Source: Thalassospira povalilytica
Lineage (GTDB): Bacteria > Pseudomonadota > Alphaproteobacteria > Rhodospirillales > Thalassospiraceae
Direction: 5' to 3'
NCBI RefSeq assembly: GCF_002844235.1
Contig: NZ_PGTS01000001.1
Span: forward strand, 310,001 to 374,000
Length of the DNA: 64,000 bases
This document shows, piece after piece, positions 17,654-26,747 of this stretch. The translations under genes were made by a program, and so were the position numbers. Under the pieces are notes generated by a model, which was given only the letters and a program-made list of their open reading frames with translations, was not told the origin of the DNA and did not search any database. The stretch's first letter is position 1. Each line of letters begins with the position of its first letter.

Positions 17654-20518
17654 ATGAGTCTCACCCTCATTGTTTTGCTTCCCTTCATTGGGGCGGTCTT
17701 GCCCGCCATAATGATCAGGGCCGGGCGCAATGCATGTGCAACTGCCACCGGTTCTGTCACGCTGCTTGCCCTGATCCTTTTGATGGCAAAGGCCCCAGCG
17801 GTCATTGCCGGCGAGGTATTTCAGGTCAGTTATAATTGGCTGCCGGAACTGGGTCTGAATGTGACCTTCTTCCTGGATGGTCTTGGATTGCTGTTTGCTA
17901 CACTGATCCTTGGCATCGGTTTGCTGATTATCATCTATGCGCGGTTCTATCTGTCAAAGAACGATCCCATGGGGCGCTTCTATGTGTTCCTGCTCCTGTT
18001 CCAGGGGGCCATGGTCGGTATCGTTCTTTCCGATAATATTCTGCTGCTTCTGATTTTCTGGGAACTGACATCCCTGTCATCGTTCCTGCTGATCGGGTAC
18101 TGGAAACATCTGCCAGAAGGCCGTCAGGGCGCGCGCATGGCGCTTGCCGTGACCGGTGCTGGTGGTTTGGCGATGATTGCGGGGATGCTGATCGTTGGCG
18201 ATATCGTCGGCTCCTATAACCTGACCGATATTCTTGCCAATGCCGATCTGATCCAGGCATCGCCGATGTATGTTCCGGCACTGGTTCTGATCCTTTTGGG
18301 CTGTTTCACCAAATCGGCACAGTTCCCGTTCCATTTCTGGCTTCCCCATGCCATGGCCGCACCGACCCCGGTTTCGGCCTATCTGCATTCGGCAACCATG
18401 GTCAAGGCCGGCATCTTCCTGATGGCGCGCATGTGGCCGGTTCTGTCGGGCACACCGGAATGGTTCTATATCGTGGCGACTGCTGGTCTGGTCACGATGG
18501 TTCTGGGCGCATGGATCGCGATCTTCAAACACGACCTTAAGGGACTTCTGGCCTATTCTACGGTCAGTCACCTTGGTCTTGTCACCATGCTGTTTGGTTT
18601 CGGAACGCCAATGGCCGCAGTTGCCGGTGTTTTCCACATCATCAACCATGCGACCTTCAAGGCAGCCCTGTTCATGACGGCGGGTATCGTCGATCATGAA
18701 ACCGGGACCCGTGATATTCGCCGGTTTGGCGGATTGCTGAACCTGATGCCGATTGCCGGGACCATCGGCATTATCTCGGCGGCATCGATGGCCGGTGTCA
18801 TTCCGTTTAACGGCTTCCTGTCCAAGGAAATGATGCTGGAAGAAGCTTGGCATACGGTCTGGTTCGATCAGAACTGGCTTGTGCCGCTGCTTGCCACGAT
18901 TGGTGCGATCTTCTCGGTTGCCTATTCCTTCCGGTTTATCTTCCATGTCTGGCTGGGCAAGCCGCGTGATGAAAACCTTCCGCATCATCCGCATGACCCG
19001 CCGTTCGGCATGTGGGCGCCGCCTGCATTCCTGACCGTTCTTGTGGTTCTGATCGGCCTGTTCCCGGCAACCATTGCCGGTCCGCTGGTAGCGGCGACCT
19101 CCGGTGCGGTGATTGGCGGGGAACTGCCGGAGTATCATCTGGCACTTTGGCATGGTTTGACCCCGGCACTTGGCATGAGCGCGATTGCCCTGGTTCTGGG
19201 GGCGCTTTTGTTGATGCGTCATGCGGGGCTTCTGTCGGCGACCGCAAACCTGTCGCGTCCCGATGCCAAATCCATGTTTGATTGCGCAATGGCCAAGCTG
19301 GTGGCACTCAGCCGCTTTGTCTCGGACAACCTGCATAATGGCTCCTTGCAGCGTTATCTGGCGATCATGGTGGTTTCGGCTGTGGCAATCGGTGTTTCGG
19401 GCTTTTATGCCAAACCCGATTACCTGTCGGGTTCGCGTGAACTTCTTGAAGTTTCACCGCCGGCGGCCATTGCCTGGCTGTTGCTGGTCGTGACCTGTAT
19501 CGCGTCGGTCTTCATGCATCACAACCGGTTGTTGACCTTGCTTCTGGTCGGTGTGATCGGTTTGATCGTGTCACTTGGCTTCATCTATCTGTCGGCACCG
19601 GACCTTGCCCTGACGCAGATCTCGGTCGAGGTGGTGACGGTCATCCTGATGTTGCTGGCACTCAATATCCTGCCTAAGGAAACGCCAAAGGAAAGCCTGC
19701 CGGGCCGCAAGATGCGCGACGGGATTGTTTCCATTGCTGCGGGGCTTGGCATTGGCGGGGCCATCTGGGCGATCATGACACGTGATCTGCCCAACTCGAT
19801 TTCGGCTTATCATCTGGCCAATTCGAAAACAGAAGGCGGCGGTACGAACGTTGTGAACGTGATCCTCGTCGACTTCCGTGGCTTTGATACCTTTGGCGAG
19901 ATCATCGTTCTGGGCATCGCGGCACTGTCGATCTTTGCCCTGATTGAAACCGTCACCCAGGGCGAAGCCGCCAAACGTCTTGCCAACTGGGTTGTCGATA
20001 ATCGCCGGTCGGCTGATCGCCATCCGATGATGATGGTGGTGGCAACGCGCGTGATGTTGCCGCTGTCGCTGATGGTGGGTGTTTACATCTTCCTGCGTGG
20101 CCATAACGAGCCGGGCGGTGGCTTTATCGCCGGTCTGGTCGTATCGGTTGCGCTGGTCATGCAATATATGGCATCGGGCTTTGGCTGGACCCAGAACCGC
20201 ATGAAAGTGAACTATCACGGCATGATCGGTCTGGGCGTGATTGCGGCTGCGATTACCGGTGTTTCGGCATGGGTTGCGGGGCTTCCGTTCCTGACCAGCG
20301 GTTTCACCCATGTTCATCTGCCGATTGTTGGCGAATTTGAACTGGCATCTGCCATGGGCTTTGACCTTGGCGTGTTCCTGACCGTGGTCGGGGCGGTGAT
20401 GCTGGCCCTTGCCAAACTGTCACAGGTTGAACGCATGGCCGAACATGTCGATGTGAACCTTGATCCGATGGATCATGATCCGTCTGCATCTGTAGCAACC
20501 CCGGAAAAGGAGGCCTGA
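17654..20518 (+). CDS. mrpA: Na+/H+ antiporter subunit A with fused subunit B (MrpAB/PhaAB)
   Basis: Largest subunit of the Mrp multisubunit cation/proton antiporter in the inner membrane, related to respiratory complex I. The 954 residues comprise a NuoL-like proton-channel region (FFLDGLGLLFATLI, then AAPTPVSAYLHSATMVKAGIFL), an MrpA-specific C-terminal extension, and, from about residue 800, a complete MnhB-like domain (VATRVMLPLSLMVGVYIFLRGHNEPGGGF). Fusion of A and B marks the group-2 Mrp type also found in rhizobial pha operons. It starts the mrp operon; the next gene begins 1 base after its stop. Confidence 0.95.
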   Translation: MSLTLIVLLPFIGAVLPAIMIRAGRNACATATGSVTLLALILLMAKAPAVIAGEVFQVSYNWLPELGLNVTFFLDGLGLLFATLILGIGLLIIIYARFYLSKNDPMGRFYVFLLLFQGAMVGIVLSDNILLLLIFWELTSLSSFLLIGYWKHLPEGRQGARMALAVTGAGGLAMIAGMLIVGDIVGSYNLTDILANADLIQASPMYVPALVLILLGCFTKSAQFPFHFWLPHAMAAPTPVSAYLHSATMVKAGIFLMARMWPVLSGTPEWFYIVATAGLVTMVLGAWIAIFKHDLKGLLAYSTVSHLGLVTMLFGFGTPMAAVAGVFHIINHATFKAALFMTAGIVDHETGTRDIRRFGGLLNLMPIAGTIGIISAASMAGVIPFNGFLSKEMMLEEAWHTVWFDQNWLVPLLATIGAIFSVAYSFRFIFHVWLGKPRDENLPHHPHDPPFGMWAPPAFLTVLVVLIGLFPATIAGPLVAATSGAVIGGELPEYHLALWHGLTPALGMSAIALVLGALLLMRHAGLLSATANLSRPDAKSMFDCAMAKLVALSRFVSDNLHNGSLQRYLAIMVVSAVAIGVSGFYAKPDYLSGSRELLEVSPPAAIAWLLLVVTCIASVFMHHNRLLTLLLVGVIGLIVSLGFIYLSAPDLALTQISVEVVTVILMLLALNILPKETPKESLPGRKMRDGIVSIAAGLGIGGAIWAIMTRDLPNSISAYHLANSKTEGGGTNVVNVILVDFRGFDTFGEIIVLGIAALSIFALIETVTQGEAAKRLANWVVDNRRSADRHPMMMVVATRVMLPLSLMVGVYIFLRGHNEPGGGFIAGLVVSVALVMQYMASGFGWTQNRMKVNYHGMIGLGVIAAAITGVSAWVAGLPFLTSGFTHVHLPIVGEFELASAMGFDLGVFLTVVGAVMLALAKLSQVERMAEHVDVNLDPMDHDPSASVATPEKEA

Positions 20519-20519
20519 T

Positions 20520-20876
20520 ATGGAGTTTCTTGTAGCAAGCAGTATTGGGCTTCTGACCACGTGCGGCACGTATCTGTTGCTGCGCGGGCGGACTTTCCCG
20601 GTGGTGATCGGTCTGGCCTTGCTGTCCTATGCGGTGAACGTGTTCCTGTTCGCGATGGGCCGCCTGACGATCAATATGCCGCCGATCCTGCGTGATGGCG
20701 TGACCGAATATACCGATCCGTTGCCCCAGGCACTTGTCCTGACGGCGATTGTGATTTCGTTCGGCATGACCGCCCTGATCGTTGTTCTGTCGATCCGGGC
20801 ATATCTTGAAATCGGCAATGACCATGTTGACGGTCGCCCGGTTGGCGAGCCATCCGAAGCAGGAGATAAAAACTGA
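20520..20876 (+). CDS. mrpC: Na+/H+ antiporter subunit C (MrpC)
   Basis: NuoK-like small membrane subunit of the Mrp complex. The 118 residues form three helices with the family pattern GTYLLLRGRTFPVVIGLALLSYAVNVFLFAMG and DPLPQALVLTAIVISFGMTA. The C-terminus is hydrophilic. Its stop overlaps the mrpD start by one base, which implies translational coupling. Confidence 0.95.
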   Translation: MEFLVASSIGLLTTCGTYLLLRGRTFPVVIGLALLSYAVNVFLFAMGRLTINMPPILRDGVTEYTDPLPQALVLTAIVISFGMTALIVVLSIRAYLEIGNDHVDGRPVGEPSEAGDKN

Positions 20877-22408
20877 TGGGTGACTGGATTGTTGTTCCCA
20901 TAGTGCTGCCCGCCGTGATGGCCGCCCTGATTGTTCTGGCGGTCCGTCACGACATTTTGTTGCAGCGCGTATTTTCGATCACGGCGACCGTGGCCCTTGT
21001 GGCGGTGACGCTGTCACTGGTGGTCTTTGCCAATGGCAATGACCCGGAAATGTACGCCTTGTCGAACTGGCCGGCACCGTTTGGGATTGTGCTGGTGCTG
21101 GATCGCCTGTCGGCGATGATGGTGTTCCTGACATCGCTTCTGGGACTTGGTGTTGTCCTGTTTGCCTCAAGCGAATGGGATCAGCGCGGCAAGCATTTCC
21201 ATGCCCTGTTCCAGTTCCAGCTGATGGGGGTCAATGGTGCGTTCCTGACCGGTGACGTATTCAACCTGTTCGTGTTCTTCGAAGTTCTGCTGATCGCGTC
21301 ATACGGCCTGATGCTGCATGGCGCGGGGGCTGAACGGCTGAAGGCCGGCATGCAATATATCGTGATTAACCTGACGGGATCGTCGCTGTTCCTGATCGGG
21401 GTTGGCATGATCTATTCCGTGACCGGTACGCTGAACATGGCGGATCTCGCGGTTCAGGTGGCCAATGTCGCGCCGGGTGATGCCGCTCTGTTGCGGGCGG
21501 GTGCGCTGGTCTTGCTTCTGGTGTTCTGTGTCAAGGCGGCACTGGTTCCGATCCATTTCTGGCTTCCGGGAACCTATGCCAATGCGCCGGCACCGGTTGC
21601 TGCCCTGTTTGCCATCATGACCAAGGTCGGTGCCTATTCCGTACTGCGTGTCTATTCGCTGGCCTTTGGCGATGCGGCCGGGGACATGGCCTGGCTGGCA
21701 CAGCCGTATCTGATGCCGGCAGCTTTGATCACGCTTGTTCTGGGTATGGTCGGCGTGGTCGCGGCCAAACGCCTTAACGGGCTGATCGCCTTTTCGGTGA
21801 TCGGGTCGATGGGAACGCTGCTGATTGCCATTGCCCTGTTCACACCCGAAAGTATTGCGGCGGGCCTTTATTACCTGCTGCATTCGACCTTCTCGGGCGC
21901 GGCCCTGTTCCTGATTGCTGATCTGGTGGTGTCACGTCGCGGCCAGTTTGGTGACAGCCTGCATACCGCACCGACATTCCATCAGTCGGGCTTCCTGGCT
22001 GTTCTGTTCTTTGTCGGGGCGATTGCCATGGCCGGTATGCCGCCGCTAAGCGGCTTTATCGGTAAACTTCAGATCCTTGATGCGGCGCGTGGAAGCGACG
22101 CCATGGTCTGGATCTGGGCGATCATTCTGGTGACGTCACTGCTGTGCATTATCGGCTTTGGCCGGGCGGGTAGTGTCCTGTTCTGGAAAAGTGCGTCGGT
22201 CGAAGGTGAAATCACGGTCGAAGGCGCGAAATGGCCGGTTCTGCCGATCATTGCCACGTGCGGCATGTTGGGTGGACTGGTTGCCCTGACGGTCTTTGCC
22301 GGTCCGATTACCGATTATCTGCACGGTGTTGCTGCGCAGATCTTTGATACATCGGGTTATATCCAGGCGGTGCTGGGCGAAGGTGCCCTGGCATTGCTGG
22401 GCCAGTAA
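20876..22408 (+). CDS. mrpD: Na+/H+ antiporter subunit D (MrpD)
   Basis: NuoM/NuoN-like proton-translocating subunit, 510 residues, with about 14 helices. It shows the conserved FNLFVFFEVLLIASYGLMLHG segment with its buried Glu, and FCVKAALVPIHFWLPGTYANAPAPVAALFAIMTKVG with the conserved Lys, Pro and His pattern of the proton channel. It overlaps mrpC by one base and is followed by mrpE after 21 bases. Confidence 0.96.
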   Translation: MGDWIVVPIVLPAVMAALIVLAVRHDILLQRVFSITATVALVAVTLSLVVFANGNDPEMYALSNWPAPFGIVLVLDRLSAMMVFLTSLLGLGVVLFASSEWDQRGKHFHALFQFQLMGVNGAFLTGDVFNLFVFFEVLLIASYGLMLHGAGAERLKAGMQYIVINLTGSSLFLIGVGMIYSVTGTLNMADLAVQVANVAPGDAALLRAGALVLLLVFCVKAALVPIHFWLPGTYANAPAPVAALFAIMTKVGAYSVLRVYSLAFGDAAGDMAWLAQPYLMPAALITLVLGMVGVVAAKRLNGLIAFSVIGSMGTLLIAIALFTPESIAAGLYYLLHSTFSGAALFLIADLVVSRRGQFGDSLHTAPTFHQSGFLAVLFFVGAIAMAGMPPLSGFIGKLQILDAARGSDAMVWIWAIILVTSLLCIIGFGRAGSVLFWKSASVEGEITVEGAKWPVLPIIATCGMLGGLVALTVFAGPITDYLHGVAAQIFDTSGYIQAVLGEGALALLGQ

Positions 22409-22429
22409 GCGGAAAGGACAAGGAACATA

Positions 22430-22921
22430 ATGATGAAACGTTATCTCCCCCATCCGCTTTTGACACTGGCCTTGCTGGTGGTGTGGGTGTTTCTGGTCAA
22501 CGAGGTTTCGGCAGGTGCCGTTATCTTCGGTCTCATCCTTGCGGTCATCATTCCGTTGATCACCGCAAGTTTCTGGCCGGCCCGTCCCAAGGTGGGCAAT
22601 GCCTATGCGATTTGCGAATATGGTCTGGTGGTTTTGTGGGACATTCTGGTGGCAAACGTCATTGTTGCCGGTCTTATCCTGTTTCGCAAAACCGAAAGCC
22701 TTGAGTCAAAATGCGTTGTCGTTCCGCTTGATCTGACCTCTCCCGAGGCGATCACGACCCTTGCCGGAACCATCACCATGACGCCGGGCACGGTGACCAT
22801 CGATCTGAGTGCCGATGCCAAAAGCCTTCTGGTTCATTGCCTGCATGCCCCTGATCCACAGGGCGTGATCGATGACATCAAGAACCGCTACGAACGCCGT
22901 CTGAAGGAGATCTTCGAATGA
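22430..22921 (+). CDS. mrpE: Na+/H+ antiporter subunit E (MrpE)
   Basis: The 163-residue subunit has two or three N-terminal helices and a soluble C-terminal domain containing LAGTITMTPGTVTIDLSADAKSLLVHCLHAPD, the MrpE signature. AAAGGACAAGGAAC precedes the start. Its end overlaps mrpF by four bases (ATGA). Confidence 0.95.
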   Translation: MMKRYLPHPLLTLALLVVWVFLVNEVSAGAVIFGLILAVIIPLITASFWPARPKVGNAYAICEYGLVVLWDILVANVIVAGLILFRKTESLESKCVVVPLDLTSPEAITTLAGTITMTPGTVTIDLSADAKSLLVHCLHAPDPQGVIDDIKNRYERRLKEIFE

Positions 22922-23187
22922 TCGAATATGCACTGAATTTCGGCTTTGTCTGTGTGGCGCTTGCGCTGTTGATGAACCTGTATCGCCTGACCGTGGGGCC
23001 GACCACGGCCGACCGGGTTCTGGCGGTTGATACGATGGCGATCAATGCGATTGCGCTTCTGGTGCTGTATGGCATCGGAAAATCAACGGCGATGTATTTC
23101 GAAGGCGCGTTGCTGTTTGCAATGTTCGGGTTTGTTTCAACTGTGGCCTATTGCAAGTTCGTCTTGCGTGGCGACATCATCGAATAA
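22918..23187 (+). CDS. mrpF: Na+/H+ antiporter subunit F (MrpF)
   Basis: The 89-residue subunit has three helices with the family motif RLTVGPTTADRVLAVDTMAINAIALLVLYG. It is translationally coupled to mrpE through ATGA. mrpG follows after 12 bases. Confidence 0.95.
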   Translation: MIEYALNFGFVCVALALLMNLYRLTVGPTTADRVLAVDTMAINAIALLVLYGIGKSTAMYFEGALLFAMFGFVSTVAYCKFVLRGDIIE

Positions 23188-23199
23188 GGGAGCGATAAG

Positions 23200-23604
23200 A
23201 TGCCGTTTGTTGTTGAACTCATCATTTCGCTTCTGATCGTGATTGGCGGGGCTTTCCTGCTGATCGGGTCTTTCGGTATGATCAAACTCAAAGAACTGCT
23301 GCCGCGTCTGCACGCACCGACCAAGGCCAGTACTGTCGGGCTTGGCGGTGTTCTGATCGCGTCAATGCTGTTCTTCTGGGTTGAACGTGGCCATTTCACC
23401 ATTCACGAATTGCTGATTACGCTGTTCATTTTCCTGACAGCACCCATCACCGCAAATCTGATTGCCAAGGCCTACATGCTGCTGAATGTCGATCCGCACA
23501 AGGATCTTCCGCCATCCAAGCAGGATGAAGGCTGGGCCACCTTTGATCCGATCGGACCCGAAGGTTACGACCCAAGCGAAGAATACAAGGAAAAGGAAAC
23601 CTGA
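23200..23604 (+). CDS. mrpG: Na+/H+ antiporter subunit G (MrpG)
   Basis: The 134-residue subunit carries the MrpG pattern GSFGMIKLKELLPRLHAPTKASTVGLGGVL and FLTAPITANLIAKAY. The hydrophilic tail (about 35 residues) is longer than in many MrpG proteins. It is the last gene of the operon and ends before a strong terminator. Confidence 0.95.
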   Translation: MPFVVELIISLLIVIGGAFLLIGSFGMIKLKELLPRLHAPTKASTVGLGGVLIASMLFFWVERGHFTIHELLITLFIFLTAPITANLIAKAYMLLNVDPHKDLPPSKQDEGWATFDPIGPEGYDPSEEYKEKET

Positions 23605-23630
23605 AAGGCAGGGGACCTGTAATCGATCAA

Positions 23631-23660
23631 ACGGCACCGGTTATCCGGTGCCGTTTTTTG
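23631..23660 (+). terminator. Rho-independent terminator of the mrp operon
   Basis: Perfect 10-bp stem (ACGGCACCGG / CCGGTGCCGT) with loop TTAT, followed by a T-run. It lies 27 bases after the mrpG stop. Confidence 0.92.
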
Positions 23661-23768
23661 TTATGCTGGTGCGTGAATTCACCCCAAGGAAGCAGCCCGG
23701 ACAAACTGCGATATTGTCGGTCACCGGGCAGCTTGCTATGACGGTGGAAAGAGAGAGTGACCAGAAAC

Positions 23769-24392
23769 ATGCCGGACTTTACCATCGAAGATCAGTATAG
23801 CGGGCGTATTGCAGGGATCGACGAAGTCGGTCGCGGGCCGCTGGCGGGCCCGGTGGTGGCGGCCGCGGTCATCTTGCCGCGGGATGCAAGATTGCCCGAT
23901 ATTCTGGTTGCCGAGCTCAATGATTCCAAAAAACTGTCAGCCAAAAAGCGCGACAAGCTTTTTAACGTGATCATGGAATGCGCCGAAGTCGGTATCGGGG
24001 CGGCATCCGTTCGTGAAATTGACCAGATCAATATTTTGCAGGCAACCTATGTCGCCATGCGCCGTGCGGTCGACCGTTTGGCAGTGGTGCCCGATCAGGC
24101 ACTGGTGGATGGTAATCGTGATCCCGGCCTGCCATGCCATGTCGAAACCGTGGTCAAGGGCGACAGCAAATCCTTGTCAATTGCCGCAGCATCAATTGTG
24201 GCCAAGGTCGTGCGCGATCGCGCCATGGCACGGCTTGCAACGCGCTATCCCTTTTTTGGCTGGGAAGGCAATGCGGGGTACGGGGTGAAAAAACACATGG
24301 TCGGGCTTGGCGAAGTCGGACCAACCCCGCATCACCGCAAAAGCTTCAAACCGGTTGCCGATCTTTTTGATGCCATGATGGACCGGGCGTGA
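23769..24392 (+). CDS. rnhB: Ribonuclease HII
   Basis: Cleaves the RNA strand of RNA-DNA hybrids and starts removal of misincorporated ribonucleotides. The 207-residue protein has the N-terminal motif GIDEVGRGPLAGPVVAAAV with the first catalytic Asp-Glu pair, the VDG Asp, and KGDSKSLSIAAASIVAKVVRDR. ATG 23769 is chosen; an in-frame GTG at 23757 with GGAAAGAGAG upstream is an equally possible start. It stands alone, convergent with the thioesterase-like gene. Confidence 0.95.
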   Translation: MPDFTIEDQYSGRIAGIDEVGRGPLAGPVVAAAVILPRDARLPDILVAELNDSKKLSAKKRDKLFNVIMECAEVGIGAASVREIDQINILQATYVAMRRAVDRLAVVPDQALVDGNRDPGLPCHVETVVKGDSKSLSIAAASIVAKVVRDRAMARLATRYPFFGWEGNAGYGVKKHMVGLGEVGPTPHHRKSFKPVADLFDAMMDRA

Positions 24393-24430
24393 GGCGATCC
24401 GGGTGCCGGTTATCGTGATCCTTGTCCGCG

Positions 24431-25213
24431 CTAAGCCAGTGCCAGAGCATTGCGCGCCACAATATGGGCACGCACAAGGTCCGTGCCGTCTTCTTCGCGA
24501 CTGACCGCGGCAAAGCCGTTGGCATGGCGCAGCTCGACCCGTTCATGGACGCGGCATTCTGTTCTGAACTGGATATCAAGACTTTCGGGATGGAAATCAG
24601 GACGGCTGTTTTGCCCCGAAACCCCCAGCACCCACTGCATCAGGCGCACATTATTGACATGCCCATACAGATCAAGGTCCGATGGCCGTGCCTTGATCGT
24701 GTCAATTGCGGGCAGGGGATCGGTGGTAAAGGCCGGGCGCATTGGCGGTTCAATCAGTTTGGGGCCGGGCGGATCAGGCAGGCGTTCTTCAATCCAGTCC
24801 GGCCATTGGGCTGCGCGCCGTTCGCGCAGGTCAAACATCACCCAGTAACTTTGCGCAACGCCGATCACATCCCCCTTGCTGTTCGACAGGCGGAAATCGC
24901 GGGTCGCAACCCGGCGCGATACACCTGACGGCCAGGTTTCAACCAGGATTTCCTCGCCATTGCCGGGATAGTCGCGGATATGGATCACCATACGCGCCAG
25001 AACCCATGCAATGCCCTGATCAACCGTATCGTCATAAGCCAGTTTCAGGATCCGCGCGCCCCAACCGGCGGCATCCTGCATATAGTCGGCAAGGGCCGGC
25101 ATCATGACTTTACCGTTCTCACCAATTTCGGAATAGCGCACACGATAGGTGCCTTTCCAACCGCAATTGGTCGGCAGGGGGGCTTTGGCGATGTGATCCC
25201 AGTCGATGATCAT
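24431..25213 (-). CDS. Acyl-ACP thioesterase-like double-hotdog protein
   Basis: This 260-residue protein has two hotdog repeats in the manner of the FatA/acyl-ACP thioesterase family: an N-terminal TYRVRYSEIGENGKVMMPALADYMQDAAG and a C-terminal half with PSDLDLYGHVNNVRLMQWVLG, where Asp, His and Asn are the usual hotdog active-site residues. It probably hydrolyses acyl-ACP or acyl-CoA thioesters in the cytoplasm; chain length is unknown. It shares the minus strand with arfB, about 100 bases downstream of that gene. Confidence 0.82.
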   Translation of the reverse strand: MIIDWDHIAKAPLPTNCGWKGTYRVRYSEIGENGKVMMPALADYMQDAAGWGARILKLAYDDTVDQGIAWVLARMVIHIRDYPGNGEEILVETWPSGVSRRVATRDFRLSNSKGDVIGVAQSYWVMFDLRERRAAQWPDWIEERLPDPPGPKLIEPPMRPAFTTDPLPAIDTIKARPSDLDLYGHVNNVRLMQWVLGVSGQNSRPDFHPESLDIQFRTECRVHERVELRHANGFAAVSREEDGTDLVRAHIVARNALALA

Positions 25214-25314
25214 GTTCTGAACCTGAATGTCATGTCCGTTCGGTTTTAAAAGCCCGTTACAGCCGGTGTAAACAGGATGGAAAGGGCTGTGTACCTTTGG
25301 CCAATAGCCGGGCC

Positions 25315-25731
25315 TCAGTCGATCGGGCGTTGGCGCATTTTCTTGATATCGCCGCGCTTTTTCTTGGTTTCAACGCGTTTGCGCTTGGCCGAAAGGGACG
25401 GGCGGGTTTTGACGCGGTATTTCTTGCGCTCGGCAGCCTTGCGCAACAGGGCCAGCAATCTTTCGATAGCGTCCTGCTTGTTGCGTTCCTGGGTTCGGTG
25501 TCGCTGGGCGTCAAAGATGATTTCCCCGTCATTGGTCAGTTTGCTTCCGGCCAGTTCACGCAACCGGTCGCGCACCCGCTGGGGCAGTTCGGTCAAATCA
25601 TCAATGCGGACCCGCATCTGGACCGCACTGGACACCTTGTTGACATTCTGCCCGCCGGGACCGGATGCACGGACGAACTGAAAATGCAGATGGCGTTCAT
25701 CCAGATAAAGGCCATTTTCAATTTCAAGCAT
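25315..25731 (-). CDS. arfB: Alternative ribosome-rescue factor ArfB (peptidyl-tRNA hydrolase, GGQ type)
   Basis: Releases nascent peptides from stalled ribosomes. The protein keeps the catalytic GGQ in RASGPGGQNVNKVSSAVQMR near its N-terminus. Its long basic tail (KRKRVETKKKRGDIKKMRQ) enters the mRNA channel. The start at ATG 25731 gives 138 residues, the usual ArfB length. A TTG ten codons further upstream is in frame but gives an atypical N-terminus. Confidence 0.93.
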   Translation of the reverse strand: MLEIENGLYLDERHLHFQFVRASGPGGQNVNKVSSAVQMRVRIDDLTELPQRVRDRLRELAGSKLTNDGEIIFDAQRHRTQERNKQDAIERLLALLRKAAERKKYRVKTRPSLSAKRKRVETKKKRGDIKKMRQRPID

Positions 25732-25877
25732 GGTCAACCGTTCGGAGTCATAAGGTGTCAAAGAGGGTGAAAATAACTGAGTGTAATGGTCGGCTATTTG
25801 TTGAATTTCGCAATCGCAGCGCCTAAATTACCTGTCCTAGCCTGTCAGGGGTGGAACGGACTGTAAACAGGAAATCT

Positions 25878-26294
25878 ATGGTGCGTATAGCGCATATCTA
25901 TCTTGCCCTTGGATGGCTTTCGGTTGGTCTTGGCGTGATCGGAATCTTTTTGCCGCTTTTGCCGACCACACCCTTCATGTTGCTGGCGGCCTGGCTGTTT
26001 GCCAAGGGATCGCCGCGTCTGCATGACTGGATTTGCAATCACCCACGTTTTGGTACGTCGATCCGTCAATGGAACGAACATGGCGTGATCAACCGTCGCG
26101 CCAAGCTTCTTGCCATGCTGGCCTTTCTGGTGGTGATTACCGGATCCCTGATCTTTATCGAAAACCGCTGGATCGTGATGATCCAGTTGCTGGTCGCCTT
26201 GCCGGTCAGTTGTTTTATCCTGTCTCGGCCATCCGATGTCAGCCTGTCAAAGGCGTCTGCATCCCCGTCAGGTTCGGTCGGACCCGGACAGTAA
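25878..26294 (+). CDS. YbaN-like (DUF454) inner-membrane protein
   Basis: Small membrane protein of 138 residues with three hydrophobic segments and the DUF454 signature LPLLPTTPFMLLAAWLFAKGSPRLHDWICNHPRFG, followed by IRQWNEHGVINRRAK. The function of the family is not established. AGGAAA sits just before ATG 25878; an in-frame GTG at 25851 is less likely. It is divergent from arfB and convergent with the MerR regulator. Confidence 0.88.
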   Translation: MVRIAHIYLALGWLSVGLGVIGIFLPLLPTTPFMLLAAWLFAKGSPRLHDWICNHPRFGTSIRQWNEHGVINRRAKLLAMLAFLVVITGSLIFIENRWIVMIQLLVALPVSCFILSRPSDVSLSKASASPSGSVGPGQ

Positions 26295-26325
26295 CAGTAG
26301 TTGGCGATGACCGGGACGGGGCGGA

Positions 26326-26709
26326 TTAACCGGCCTTTTTGCGACCAAGTTCTTCCTGACAGGTTTCTTCCAGCTTATCGAGCTCGTCCAGTGTGGCATC
26401 AATGTCTTCGCGTTGCTTGCGCAAGGTTTCGCGACGTTCATTGATCTTGTCGACAAGGGTGGTCAGCTGCGTGATTTCGCTGCGATCACCGTCATACAGA
26501 TCAAGCAGGTCACGGATTTCCTTAAGCGAAAAGCCAAGCCGCTTGCCGCGCATGATCAGGCGCAACCGCACGCGATCACGTTGGCTATAGATGCGCGTCT
26601 GGCCATGGCGTTCGGGGGAAATCAGTTCCTGATCTTCGTAAAACCGGATGGTTCGGGTGGTGACTTCGAACTCGCGGGCAAGATCGGTGATAGAGTAACT
26701 GTCGGTCAT
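26326..26709 (-). CDS. MerR-family transcriptional regulator, LiuR-like
   Basis: This 127-residue protein has an N-terminal MerR winged helix (YSITDLAREFEVTTRTIRFYEDQELISPERHGQTRIYSQRDRVRLRLI) and a C-terminal coiled coil. It lacks a long effector domain and metal-binding cysteines; the single Cys near the end is isolated. The short form and the wing sequence resemble LiuR-type regulators of branched-chain amino acid or acyl-CoA catabolism. A matching palindromic operator lies 16-31 bases upstream of the start (26725-26740), suggesting autoregulation. Confidence 0.85.
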   Translation of the reverse strand: MTDSYSITDLAREFEVTTRTIRFYEDQELISPERHGQTRIYSQRDRVRLRLIMRGKRLGFSLKEIRDLLDLYDGDRSEITQLTTLVDKINERRETLRKQREDIDATLDELDKLEETCQEELGRKKAG

Positions 26710-26724
26710 GGTAGCTCAATCATC

Positions 26725-26740
26725 TTTACGCTTACGTAAA
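26725..26740. promoter_or_regulatory. Palindromic operator upstream of the merR-like gene
   Basis: TTTACG-CTTA-CGTAAA is a perfect 6-4-6 inverted repeat. It resembles the TTTACGTNNACGTAAA-type boxes described for LiuR regulators. It lies between the MerR gene start (26709) and the stop of the kinase gene (26748). Autoregulation is inferred; other targets would carry the same box. Confidence 0.65.
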
Positions 26741-26747
26741 CTGCAAG

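Noticed and set aside
18077-19336. 419-codon minus-strand open frame opposite mrpA
   Set aside because: His/Gln/Arg-rich shadow of a strongly conserved membrane protein.
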